Source: DATNFP01 sp035606335 (GTDB taxonomy: Bacteria > Bacteroidota > Bacteroidia > Chitinophagales > Chitinophagaceae). From it: 25,194 nt of DNA. The translations under genes and the position numbers were made by a program. The stretch lies in contig DATNFP010000078.1 of assembly GCA_035606335.1 (NCBI GenBank), forward strand, positions 1 to 25,194, read 5' to 3'. Below, in pieces: positions 7,089 through 14,499 of the stretch (its first letter is position 1; each line of letters starts with the position of its first letter). The notes below the pieces were generated by a model. It had not been told where the DNA came from. It saw only the letters and a program-made list of their open reading frames with translations, and did not search any database.

Positions 7089-8981
7089 ATGCGCCCTCGT
7101 GTATTACTGACATTTTGCTGTTTGATGTTATATGTCACTGCCTTTTCGCAGTCGGGACGAGCTGTCCGCCTGTACAATAAGGCGATGAGATATGAGGCAA
7201 AAAAAAATACTGGTAAAGCATGCAGGGAAATGCAAAAAGCTATCGATGCTGCCCCAACGTTTACCAATGCCTATAGTGCATTGGGCGAATGGTATTTTAA
7301 AATGCACCGTTTCGATTCAGCGGCAACAGTTTTTGAGCAGGCATATAAACGTTGCCCAAAAGGCAACACTGCATTCGCAAAGCCCCTGGCGAAAAGCTTT
7401 GTTTTTTGTGATAGCACGGCTAAGGCTTTGCAAATATTAAATAATTACACTCCTTCAAAAGATAATGGTGAGTGGCAAAAGCTAAAAGACCAGGCGCTTT
7501 TCATTAACCAGGTGATGAGCAATGCTGATACGGATACTGCTTTCAACATGGGGCCACGTATCAATACAAAAGACCCTGAAATGTTCCCGTTTATTTCTCT
7601 GGATACACAAACTTTTTATTTTACACGCCGTGTAAATAATATGGATCAGGACTTCTTCTTTGCCAAGCCTGATAGCTGTGGCGGCTGGTTTACCGCACGT
7701 AGCATGAAAAGCCCCTTCAATACACCGGACCAGGAATTGGGTCAGACAATGTCCGCCGATGGACATTATTTGTTTTTCACACGTTGCGAAAATCGTAGCG
7801 AAAATGGCTGGGACCAGGGGGGATGCGATCTGTTCATGGCATACAGATCGGATAGTACATGGTCGGTACCTCAAAGTTTTGGTGCTACTATCAATACAAA
7901 TGACTATGAAGGGATGGCTTGCTTATCACCCGATAATAGAGAACTTTATTTTGTCAGTAATCGCCCTGGAGGGTATGGTGGTATGGATATCTGGGTATCC
8001 GATTTTGAAGATGGCTTATGGCAACCACCCAAAAACCTCGGACCTGAAATAAATACCCCCGGCAACGAGATCACTCCTTTCCTGCACATAGATAACCAGA
8101 CCCTATTTTTTGCAAGCGATGGTCATCAGGGCATGGGTGGTACTGATTTCTTTATGAGCAAACGTATTAATGATACTACATGGTCCAAGCCCATAAATAT
8201 GGGATATCCAATCAATACTACTGCTGATGAAATGAGTATTTGCGTATCGGTAGATGGCAAAAAAGTTTATTTCGCATCCGATAGAGACAGCCTTGCCGGC
8301 AACTACGACATATATGAAATGAAACTCCCTCAGCGTTTCCAGCCGGTTCCGGTAAGCTATATAAAGGGTTTTGTGTACGATAGCATAAGCAAGGACAAGC
8401 TGAATTACGCAAATATTTTTATTAGTGACGCAAATACGGGTAACCAGCTATTTCAATTTCAGTCCAATAGGGGCGATGCCACCTTTACCATTACATTACC
8501 CGTAGGTGGTAAATATGTGTGCAACACTACCCGTATTAGTTACCAGGAGGTAAGCGATACTATATCCTTTACAGACCAGTATCTGCAAAATGCGTTGGAA
8601 TATGATATACCCATGCTTCCCGATGACTACGTGCGCCCGATAAAGGATACTGTAGTATTCACAGTGCATTTCCCCAAAAACAGTGCTTCCCTCACTGATA
8701 GTGACAAGGCAATGATAAGCCAGGCAATGGATCCATGGCTTATGGAAAAAGGTATAACGATATTGGTAAATGGCTATACCGATAACAGCGGCACACCTAT
8801 CATCAATGAGCAGCTTTCTTATACAAGGGCCAACCTGGTAGCTCAGCAACTCACCACATTGGGAATTGACCCTCTTAATATTAAATCCCAGGGATGGGGG
8901 GAAGCTAATCCTATAGCGCCAAACGATATAGAAGACAACATGAGCCGTAATAGGCGTGTGGAAGTAATTATCAGGAGATAA
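7089..8981 (+). CDS. OmpA-family protein: TPR, PD40 propeller, regulatory-like domain, OmpA C-terminus (PorE-like)
   Basis: 630 residues. Signal peptide MRPRVLLTFCCLMLYVTAFSQ supports the ATG at 7089. Domains in order: TPR-like helices at about 25-120; WD40/PD40-type propeller blades at about 160-412 (SADGHYLFFT, SPDNRELYFVSNRPGG, SVDGKKVYFASDRD); a carboxypeptidase-regulatory-like beta domain at about 423-510; and an OmpA C-terminal peptidoglycan-binding domain at about 520-628. D565 (GYTD) and R580 (LSYTRA) are the residues expected to bind diaminopimelate. This order is that of PorE in Porphyromonas T9SS. Bacteroidota carry many such paralogues, and no lipobox is visible here, so PorE identity is tentative. 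It probably anchors an envelope complex to peptidoglycan. PorQ lies two genes downstream. Confidence 0.88.
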   Translation: MRPRVLLTFCCLMLYVTAFSQSGRAVRLYNKAMRYEAKKNTGKACREMQKAIDAAPTFTNAYSALGEWYFKMHRFDSAATVFEQAYKRCPKGNTAFAKPLAKSFVFCDSTAKALQILNNYTPSKDNGEWQKLKDQALFINQVMSNADTDTAFNMGPRINTKDPEMFPFISLDTQTFYFTRRVNNMDQDFFFAKPDSCGGWFTARSMKSPFNTPDQELGQTMSADGHYLFFTRCENRSENGWDQGGCDLFMAYRSDSTWSVPQSFGATINTNDYEGMACLSPDNRELYFVSNRPGGYGGMDIWVSDFEDGLWQPPKNLGPEINTPGNEITPFLHIDNQTLFFASDGHQGMGGTDFFMSKRINDTTWSKPINMGYPINTTADEMSICVSVDGKKVYFASDRDSLAGNYDIYEMKLPQRFQPVPVSYIKGFVYDSISKDKLNYANIFISDANTGNQLFQFQSNRGDATFTITLPVGGKYVCNTTRISYQEVSDTISFTDQYLQNALEYDIPMLPDDYVRPIKDTVVFTVHFPKNSASLTDSDKAMISQAMDPWLMEKGITILVNGYTDNSGTPIINEQLSYTRANLVAQQLTTLGIDPLNIKSQGWGEANPIAPNDIEDNMSRNRRVEVIIRR

Positions 8982-9110
8982 TATTCCTTACAATCAAAAA
9001 AATAATAAAGTATAATCCCCGAATTGTGAAGCTTTGGAAATAGCAAATGGCTTTTTCTGCTCATACTTAGCACTTTTTTTTACTTTTACCGCCAATATTA
9101 AAGCACATTT

Positions 9111-9950
9111 ATGACGCATCAATTGCTTAAAGGAAAAAGGGGTATCATTTTCGGCGCCCTCGATGAACGTTCCATCGCATGGAAAACCGCGCTCCAGGCT
9201 GTAAATGAAGGGGCTCAGATTGTCCTGTCTAATGCTCCCATTGCGCTTCGTATGGGTAAGATCAATGAATTGGCAAAGCAATGTAACGATGCCCCGGTAA
9301 TAGCAGCCGATGCTACTTCTCTTCCTGACCTGGAAAACCTTTTTAATAAAGGCACCGAAGCATTAGGTGGAAAGATGGACTTTGTATTGCATTCAATAGG
9401 CATGTCGCCCAATGTGCGGAAAGGGGTGGAATACACAAATACCAACTACGATAACTTTCAAAAAACTTTAGATATATCTGCTCTTTCATTGCACAAAGTG
9501 CTGCAAACAGCTATGAAGCTGGATGCGTTAAATGAATGGGCTTCGGTACTCGCGCTAAGCTATATCGCGGCTCAACGTACATTCCCGGGTTATAATGATA
9601 TGGCTGATGCAAAGGCATTGCTCGAAAGTATTGCCCGCAGTTTTGGTTATCAATATGGCTTTGCTAAAAAAGTAAGAATAAATACCATCTCCCAATCTCC
9701 TACTGTGACAACAGCGGGTTCCGGCGTATCTGGTTTTGATGTGTTCTTCCATTATGCTGAAAAAATGTCCCCATTAGGTAATGCAAGTGGTGAAGACTGT
9801 GCTAATTTCTGCATAGCGTTATTCAGCGACTATACCCGCATGGTAACAATGCAAAATCTCTTCCACGATGGCGGTTTCTCTAATACAGGAGTTAGTCACC
9901 TTATTGTAGAGGAAATTCAAAAGGCTGCATCCGAAACAGCTTCAAATTAA
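9111..9950 (+). CDS. fabI: Enoyl-[acyl-carrier-protein] reductase (NADH)
   Basis: 279 residues, short-chain dehydrogenase fold. It reduces trans-2-enoyl-ACP in the last step of each fatty-acid elongation cycle in the cytoplasm. GIIFGALDERSIAW at 11-24 is the FabI-type dinucleotide-binding loop. The active site is complete: Y151 (LALSYIAAQR), then Y161 and K168 in the Y-x6-K spacing (GYNDMADAK). HSIGMSP at 94-100 matches the loop that lines the inhibitor pocket, with the glycine retained. Length is typical. A TACTTTTA element at 9081-9088 (one mismatch from TAnnTTTG) gives a predicted leader of about 19 nt. PorQ follows 48 bp after the stop, so they may be co-transcribed. Confidence 0.95.
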   Translation: MTHQLLKGKRGIIFGALDERSIAWKTALQAVNEGAQIVLSNAPIALRMGKINELAKQCNDAPVIAADATSLPDLENLFNKGTEALGGKMDFVLHSIGMSPNVRKGVEYTNTNYDNFQKTLDISALSLHKVLQTAMKLDALNEWASVLALSYIAAQRTFPGYNDMADAKALLESIARSFGYQYGFAKKVRINTISQSPTVTTAGSGVSGFDVFFHYAEKMSPLGNASGEDCANFCIALFSDYTRMVTMQNLFHDGGFSNTGVSHLIVEEIQKAASETASN

Positions 9951-9998
9951 ATCTCTTACATAACAGCAATAATTAGTAGAGTGATACGTTTTAAGCCT

Positions 9999-11108
9999 AT
10001 GCAAATGACGAAATGGACGGGTTTATTGCTGTTATGTCTTTATTGTTGTGCTGCAAATGGGCAGGTTGTAGGTGGGCAATATGCTTTCGAATACCTCCGT
10101 CTTTCCAACGCTCCGCATGTTTCAGCCTTAGGCGGCATTAGTGTTGCCAACCCAGATGACGACATTGCATTTGCACTCCAGAATCCTTCACTCATGCGAC
10201 CGGCACTGCACAATGAGCTTGAGCTGAATTACAATGGCTACTATGCCGGTATCAGTGTTATGAACTTGCAATATGGCTACCATGTGCCGAAGATCAATAC
10301 TTCATTTGCATTAGGTGTTCAGTATCTCAATTACGGCACCTTTACGCACACAGATGATCTCGGGAATATTTATGGGAATTTTTCTGCAAATGATTACGCA
10401 CTTACCCTTGCAGCATCACGCAGCTACGAAGGCAACTGGCGCTATGGTGCCGATATCAAATGGGCACACTCCACATTGTATACCAGCACTGCTTCTGCTG
10501 TATTATCCGACGTGGGAATAAATTATTATGACACTTCTACCTTGTGGGATTTCGGTGTAGTAGCAAAAAATATGGGTGTGATGCTAAAAGAATATACCCC
10601 CAATAATTATGAGCCCCTGCCTTTTGATCTGCAAATGGGTGTTACAAAACAATTCAAGCATTTACCTCTTCGTCTTATTGCTACTGTTCATCACTTATAT
10701 CAATGGGATATAAAGTATAATAATCCTGCAGATAATATAACATCAAACATCCTCGGCACAGCGGATACAAATGCAAACGCCACTAAAGGTTATTTCTTCG
10801 ACAAATTATTCAGGCATTTTATTTTCGGGGCAGAGCTAACATTGGCAAAAAGACTTGCACTTACCGTTGCCTACAACGATCTTGAACGCACAGAGCTTGC
10901 CATACAAACACATACAGGGTTAGCTGGTTTTTCATTTGGAGTCAATTTGTATCTTAATAAATTCCAGGTACACTATGCCCGCAATTATTATCACATCGCA
11001 GGCCCTTACAATGAGATCGGCATCACAATGGCATTAAATAAATTGTTTGGTGCTGGCAGAAGTGAAGACCATTTGCATTGGAGTGCTGTATATCCTGATT
11101 GGCAATAA
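9999..11108 (+). CDS. porQ: Type IX secretion system protein PorQ
   Basis: About 369 residues from the ATG at 9999; ATG 10005 is also possible, and a GTG at 9981 is less likely. The signal peptide is short, ending near AANGQ. The mature N-terminus has the PorQ/PorV signature: GGQYAFEYLRLSNAPHVSAL, then GGISVANPDDDIAFALQNPS. The rest alternates aromatic strands typical of an outer-membrane beta-barrel (YNGYYAGISVMNLQYGY, FALGVQYLNYGTF). In Porphyromonas, PorQ with PorU, PorV and PorZ forms the attachment complex that processes cargo C-terminal domains and fixes them to the surface. Three cargo-like proteins lie in this window. It converges on TerC with 21 bp between stops. Confidence 0.88.
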   Translation: MQMTKWTGLLLLCLYCCAANGQVVGGQYAFEYLRLSNAPHVSALGGISVANPDDDIAFALQNPSLMRPALHNELELNYNGYYAGISVMNLQYGYHVPKINTSFALGVQYLNYGTFTHTDDLGNIYGNFSANDYALTLAASRSYEGNWRYGADIKWAHSTLYTSTASAVLSDVGINYYDTSTLWDFGVVAKNMGVMLKEYTPNNYEPLPFDLQMGVTKQFKHLPLRLIATVHHLYQWDIKYNNPADNITSNILGTADTNANATKGYFFDKLFRHFIFGAELTLAKRLALTVAYNDLERTELAIQTHTGLAGFSFGVNLYLNKFQVHYARNYYHIAGPYNEIGITMALNKLFGAGRSEDHLHWSAVYPDWQ

Positions 11109-11129
11109 TTCTCTTATAAATAAGACCAG

Positions 11130-11912
11130 TTACTTTACTTTCACTTTATGCCTTCGTGGAAAATTAAACAACAAAGAAGTACCAAGCGGAATAAAGAAAA
11201 TAGCAATGGTAATTAACGAAGTGCCCCAATCTGCAGCATGGCTTTCTAATAATTGAGATAAGCTGCTCGTCGGATAAAAATGTTCGTATAACGACATCCC
11301 AAGCTTCATCCCTAATACACCCAATACAATAAAAGCGGAGACCTCAAGAAATGGGAAACGCTCCATAAGCTTCACAAAACCTTGCGCCACAAACCGCATG
11401 GCAAGAATACCGATAAAGACGCCCACCCATACCAGGATAATATTATTAGTAAAGGCTACTGCGGCAAACACATTGTCAATAGAAAATATCAAGTCCATTG
11501 TTTCTACCATCAACACAGTAGCCCATAAAGGTCCAAGTCTGTTCAGCATTGTTCTGTATATCCAGTTCTTATTTTTATCTATTGTTTCATCCTCTTTAAT
11601 TTTCCTCGCCTTTGCAACAAAATATTTAATGCACAAATACAATAGGTATAAGCCTGCTATAGGTTTAAGCCACCATATTTTTATAAGAAATGAAGCGAAG
11701 AAAAGGCAAATGCCTCTAAAAATATAAGCGCCTACAATACCATAGCTCAAAGCCTTTTTCCTATTCTTTGGTGAAAGGTCAAGCACCATTGTCGCAATAA
11801 CAGCTGCATTATCTACAGACAACAAACTTTCAATAAGAATAAGATTCAGGATAATAGTAATAGCAGTAACAGGTTGACTTATTATCTGGTGAAAGAGTGC
11901 TTGTATATCCAT
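11130..11912 (-). CDS. TerC family integral membrane protein
   Basis: 260 residues with about seven hydrophobic segments. Both TerC signature stretches are present: LIESLLSVDNA (E28, D34) in the first half and VETMDLIFSIDNVFAA (E136, D139, D145) in the second. These acidic residues sit in membrane helices and are thought to carry metal. Family members in other bacteria export manganese or load metal onto secreted enzymes. Metal handling at the inner membrane is therefore inferred, and the metal cannot be told from sequence. It follows the secreted zinc peptidase gene on the same strand with 77 bp between, and has its own -7 box candidate, so it may be separately transcribed. Confidence 0.9.
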   Translation of the reverse strand: MDIQALFHQIISQPVTAITIILNLILIESLLSVDNAAVIATMVLDLSPKNRKKALSYGIVGAYIFRGICLFFASFLIKIWWLKPIAGLYLLYLCIKYFVAKARKIKEDETIDKNKNWIYRTMLNRLGPLWATVLMVETMDLIFSIDNVFAAVAFTNNIILVWVGVFIGILAMRFVAQGFVKLMERFPFLEVSAFIVLGVLGMKLGMSLYEHFYPTSSLSQLLESHAADWGTSLITIAIFFIPLGTSLLFNFPRRHKVKVK

Positions 11913-11954
11913 GCTTGCAATATCCTGATTTTCAGAAACGCTTTAGTTACCTCG

Positions 11955-11962
11955 CAAATTTA
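11955..11962 (-). promoter_or_regulatory. -7 box (TAAATTTG) for terC
   Basis: Exact TAnnTTTG on the minus strand, 42 bp before the ATG at 11912. No TTG is found at the -33 distance. The implied leader is about 39 nt. Confidence 0.4.
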
Positions 11963-11989
11963 ATACTAAATGCGTTACTTGATCGGTAG

Positions 11990-13927
11990 CTATCTGCGTA
12001 TTAGCTGCCGTAGCAGAGTGCTTCCATCTATATCTACCTGTAAAAAATAGCTCCCGTTTGCAAGGTCTTTGCATGGTATTGTAATAGAGCTGGCATTAAC
12101 TCTTTCCTTCCATATTATTTGGCCCTGTACATTGGTTAGTATAATCACAGATCCGTTTTGCAGGTTATCTACTTGCCAGTTATCATTTGAGGGATTAGGG
12201 TATACGCGAATGGTATTTTTTTTTAATTGCTGTACTCCTAATGTAGTATCTTCCGATATTGTTCCTACTTTATTTAATATCCAGTTATTGGGATCAATTG
12301 CAATACTATCTATAGTTTTATCCCATGTAAAATTATATAATTGCGAAGCCTCATCGTTATATACTCTCACTACAGTATCACCCGATGATGAGCTAAGTTG
12401 TATTTCTAATGGAGTGGCAAACAGCTTTGTGACTGATGGGTCTGAAGCAGTTTGATTTAATTGGAGTGTTACATTACTACCTTTTTGATTCCACTTAATA
12501 GAAAAGGTCGGATACCCTTGTCCATATATCCACTGGTTAAAGAATGTATCCAGGTTTTGTCCATAAACAGATTCGGCCATTTTTTTCAGGCTGTCTGTAT
12601 TGGCAAGACCAAATGCATATTGTTGCTGGTAGTTCTTCAGCACTTGAAAAAACATACTGTCGTTAGGAGCTATAAAGCGTAGCATATGCACCACTGCAGC
12701 CCCTTTATAATAAGTAAGTCTTATATCAAATACTCGGCTGGTATTATTGGTATCAGTTACATATACACTGCCATTAGTGTAACTCAGCACATTATTATAC
12801 CGCACTGTCCGGTAATCGTATGCAGCAGCCTTGCTCCAGAAGTGCTCTACAAAAAGCTGTTCTGTATAAGATGCAAAACCCTCACTAAGCCATATATCTC
12901 CCCAGCTTGAATAAGTAACGTGATCGCCAAACCATTGGTGTCCCAATTCATGTGCTATCAATGGTGTTTCAGTCACACCTATTGTCGTCATAGTTTGGTT
13001 TTCCATTCCTCCATTCAGATTAGAAAAACACATGCCATATTTTTCTTTATAAAAAGGGTATCTGCCATATAAGGTAGACAGATAATTAACCATCATACCC
13101 ACACTGTCAAAATTTGCTTTATAGGCCGGAACAAAAGTTGTAGTATCAAAAAAGAAATTTTGTATGAGCATTGAGTCTGTGCTGCCCGTAAAGTGCATAT
13201 AAGATGAGTAGTCTCTATATGGAGCTACTGCGACTGAAAGCAGGTAATAGTCTATTGGGTAGCGGGTCTTCCATTGGTATTGTATATGGCTGCTGTCTAT
13301 TGTTACTACTTTTTGCAATAACCCGTTACTACCTGCTTCAGTTCCTGTTGGTATGGTCACCCAAATATCTGCCGAATCTATTTTGTCTGTTAATGATTGC
13401 TTGCTTGGCCACCAATCAGATGCTGTATATGGATCGCTTAATGTATATAGTATTTGTGTACCTGATGGAAAATTAGCTTGCACTAATCCTAAGCCAAATA
13501 GACCTGTGCCGCTGGCAGGCTCACCATGATAAAAAATCTCGGCGTTAAAAACAGAGCCATAACTCAATGGGGTGGATAACACTACGCTTCTCACTGTTCC
13601 GCTTGTCGTTACTGTAGATAATACTCCATTCAGCTTTAACGAATCAATGGTTAAATCATTATTCAGCTCAAAAACATATTTGGTAAGGGATGAGTTTGTT
13701 ACACGCGCCCTGGTGGTAACGTCTCCTGTAATAGTGGTAGATATATTAGTCAGGTTTAAGTTGAATTTTACATATTGCACATCATAATCGTTTTCAGCAA
13801 TATCAGCAAGCGTTGTCTTTGCTAACCTTTGTGCTAAAGCATGCTTTTCTTTGGTATAATCCCCCGCATAAACGTTTATCGATATAAAAAGTAAGAGTAG
13901 TATGTATAGTAGTTTTTTCTGATTCAT
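11990..13927 (-). CDS. Secreted M1 family aminopeptidase with T9SS sorting domain
   Basis: 645 residues from the ATG at 13927, which is followed at once by a good signal peptide (MNQKKLLYILLLLFISINVY, then AG). The M1 zinc-aminopeptidase core is complete: GGMEN exopeptidase motif at 306-310, HELGH at 326-330 and the third zinc ligand E349 in WLSEGFASY, giving HExxH-x18-E. The N-terminal beta domain spans about 45-240. The last ~75 residues (IRVYPNPSNDNW, GQIIW, NGSYFLQVD) form a T9SS type A sorting domain, so the enzyme is probably surface-bound or released and trims N-terminal residues from peptides outside the cell. The frame continues 76 codons further upstream, but that stretch crosses the divergent promoters and is not part of the gene. 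Confidence 0.93.
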   Translation of the reverse strand: MNQKKLLYILLLLFISINVYAGDYTKEKHALAQRLAKTTLADIAENDYDVQYVKFNLNLTNISTTITGDVTTRARVTNSSLTKYVFELNNDLTIDSLKLNGVLSTVTTSGTVRSVVLSTPLSYGSVFNAEIFYHGEPASGTGLFGLGLVQANFPSGTQILYTLSDPYTASDWWPSKQSLTDKIDSADIWVTIPTGTEAGSNGLLQKVVTIDSSHIQYQWKTRYPIDYYLLSVAVAPYRDYSSYMHFTGSTDSMLIQNFFFDTTTFVPAYKANFDSVGMMVNYLSTLYGRYPFYKEKYGMCFSNLNGGMENQTMTTIGVTETPLIAHELGHQWFGDHVTYSSWGDIWLSEGFASYTEQLFVEHFWSKAAAYDYRTVRYNNVLSYTNGSVYVTDTNNTSRVFDIRLTYYKGAAVVHMLRFIAPNDSMFFQVLKNYQQQYAFGLANTDSLKKMAESVYGQNLDTFFNQWIYGQGYPTFSIKWNQKGSNVTLQLNQTASDPSVTKLFATPLEIQLSSSSGDTVVRVYNDEASQLYNFTWDKTIDSIAIDPNNWILNKVGTISEDTTLGVQQLKKNTIRVYPNPSNDNWQVDNLQNGSVIILTNVQGQIIWKERVNASSITIPCKDLANGSYFLQVDIDGSTLLRQLIRR

Positions 13928-13998
13928 ATCCCAAGTTAATGAAATCTTTGTTGTAACTATTTTCAGGTGTATTTTGATCCTTGTCCCTTCATACATTA

Positions 13999-14032
13999 CA
14001 AATATAACATTGTATTTGTTTTGCATTCCAAA
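13999..14032 (-). promoter_or_regulatory. Promoter of the M1 aminopeptidase gene
   Basis: On the minus strand: TTTG (14032-14029), 22 bp, then TATATTTG (14006-13999). Both elements match the Bacteroidota consensus and the spacing is within the 17-23 bp seen in Flavobacterium. The predicted start near 13995 gives a leader of about 68 nt. It overlaps the opposite promoter at 14015-14045. Confidence 0.6.
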
Positions 14033-14045
14033 TTGGATATATTTG
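14015..14045 (+). promoter_or_regulatory. Promoter of the 108-aa unknown gene
   Basis: TTTG at 14015-14018, exactly 19 bp, then TATATTTG at 14038-14045: a full match to TTTG-N19-TAnnTTTG. It interleaves with the minus-strand promoter. Counting from the consensus geometry, transcription would start at about 14049, the A of the first ATG. Confidence 0.65.
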
Positions 14046-14048
14046 GTC

Positions 14049-14375
14049 ATGGCGCAAACATCAATGTTACTCGAAGGCTTTGAAAAGCACGAGATAAAGG
14101 ATATAAACAACAAAAAAATTATCCTGAAAAATTTAACTGTGCCCGAATCTTGCAAAGCTTCCGATTTTATTATTCATATTACTTCCAGCAATGGAGATCG
14201 TGTACCATTTCTTCATTATTTCAAACCTTCTTTAGATCCCAATAACTCCAACGTTTTGATCATTGATAGAGAAATTTCAGTATCTCACAGCATGCAGTTG
14301 TTCATTCAGGTAAAACCCAAAAACAAAAACCTGGGAAGTCAGATAGAAGCAACTCTTAATTACGAAATTGTATAA
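14049..14375 (+). CDS. Hypothetical 108-aa protein, possibly leaderless
   Basis: 108 residues from ATG 14049, or 103 from ATG 14064 (MLLEGFEKHE). There is no signal peptide or membrane segment. The pattern is short alternating hydrophobic strands (KKIILKNLTV, SDFIIHITSS, NVLIIDREI, MQLFIQVKP) ending in EATLNYEIV, suggesting a small all-beta cytoplasmic protein. I recognise no family. A good promoter ends 3 bp before the first ATG, so either the mRNA is leaderless or translation begins at 14064 with a leader of about 15 nt. The frame continues upstream to a TTG at 13974, but that part runs through the promoter. It is divergent from the M1 peptidase gene. Confidence 0.65.
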   Translation: MAQTSMLLEGFEKHEIKDINNKKIILKNLTVPESCKASDFIIHITSSNGDRVPFLHYFKPSLDPNNSNVLIIDREISVSHSMQLFIQVKPKNKNLGSQIEATLNYEIV

Positions 14376-14418
14376 GCCATATTACTTTTCACATTTCCCC
14401 TATTTTTTAAATAAATAT

Positions 14419-14426
14419 TATCTTTA
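14419..14426 (+). promoter_or_regulatory. Weak -7 box (TATCTTTA) before the Asp-box gene
   Basis: One mismatch from TAnnTTTG, 73 bp before the ATG at 14500; no -33 TTG. The implied leader is about 70 nt. Confidence 0.25.
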
Positions 14427-14499
14427 ACATATACACCATCTCTCGTTAACATCCGCCCTTTTAAGATTCTTCATTTTTTTAATCATTAAATGATGTGCT

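Noticed and set aside
11398..13476. Several plus-strand frames opposite terC and the M1 peptidase gene
   Set aside because: They lie wholly inside well-supported minus-strand genes and show no motifs.
13928..14155. 76-codon N-terminal extension of the M1 aminopeptidase
   Set aside because: The signal peptide starts at ATG 13927. The extension crosses two well-matched promoters and the divergent gene, and has no protein-like pattern.
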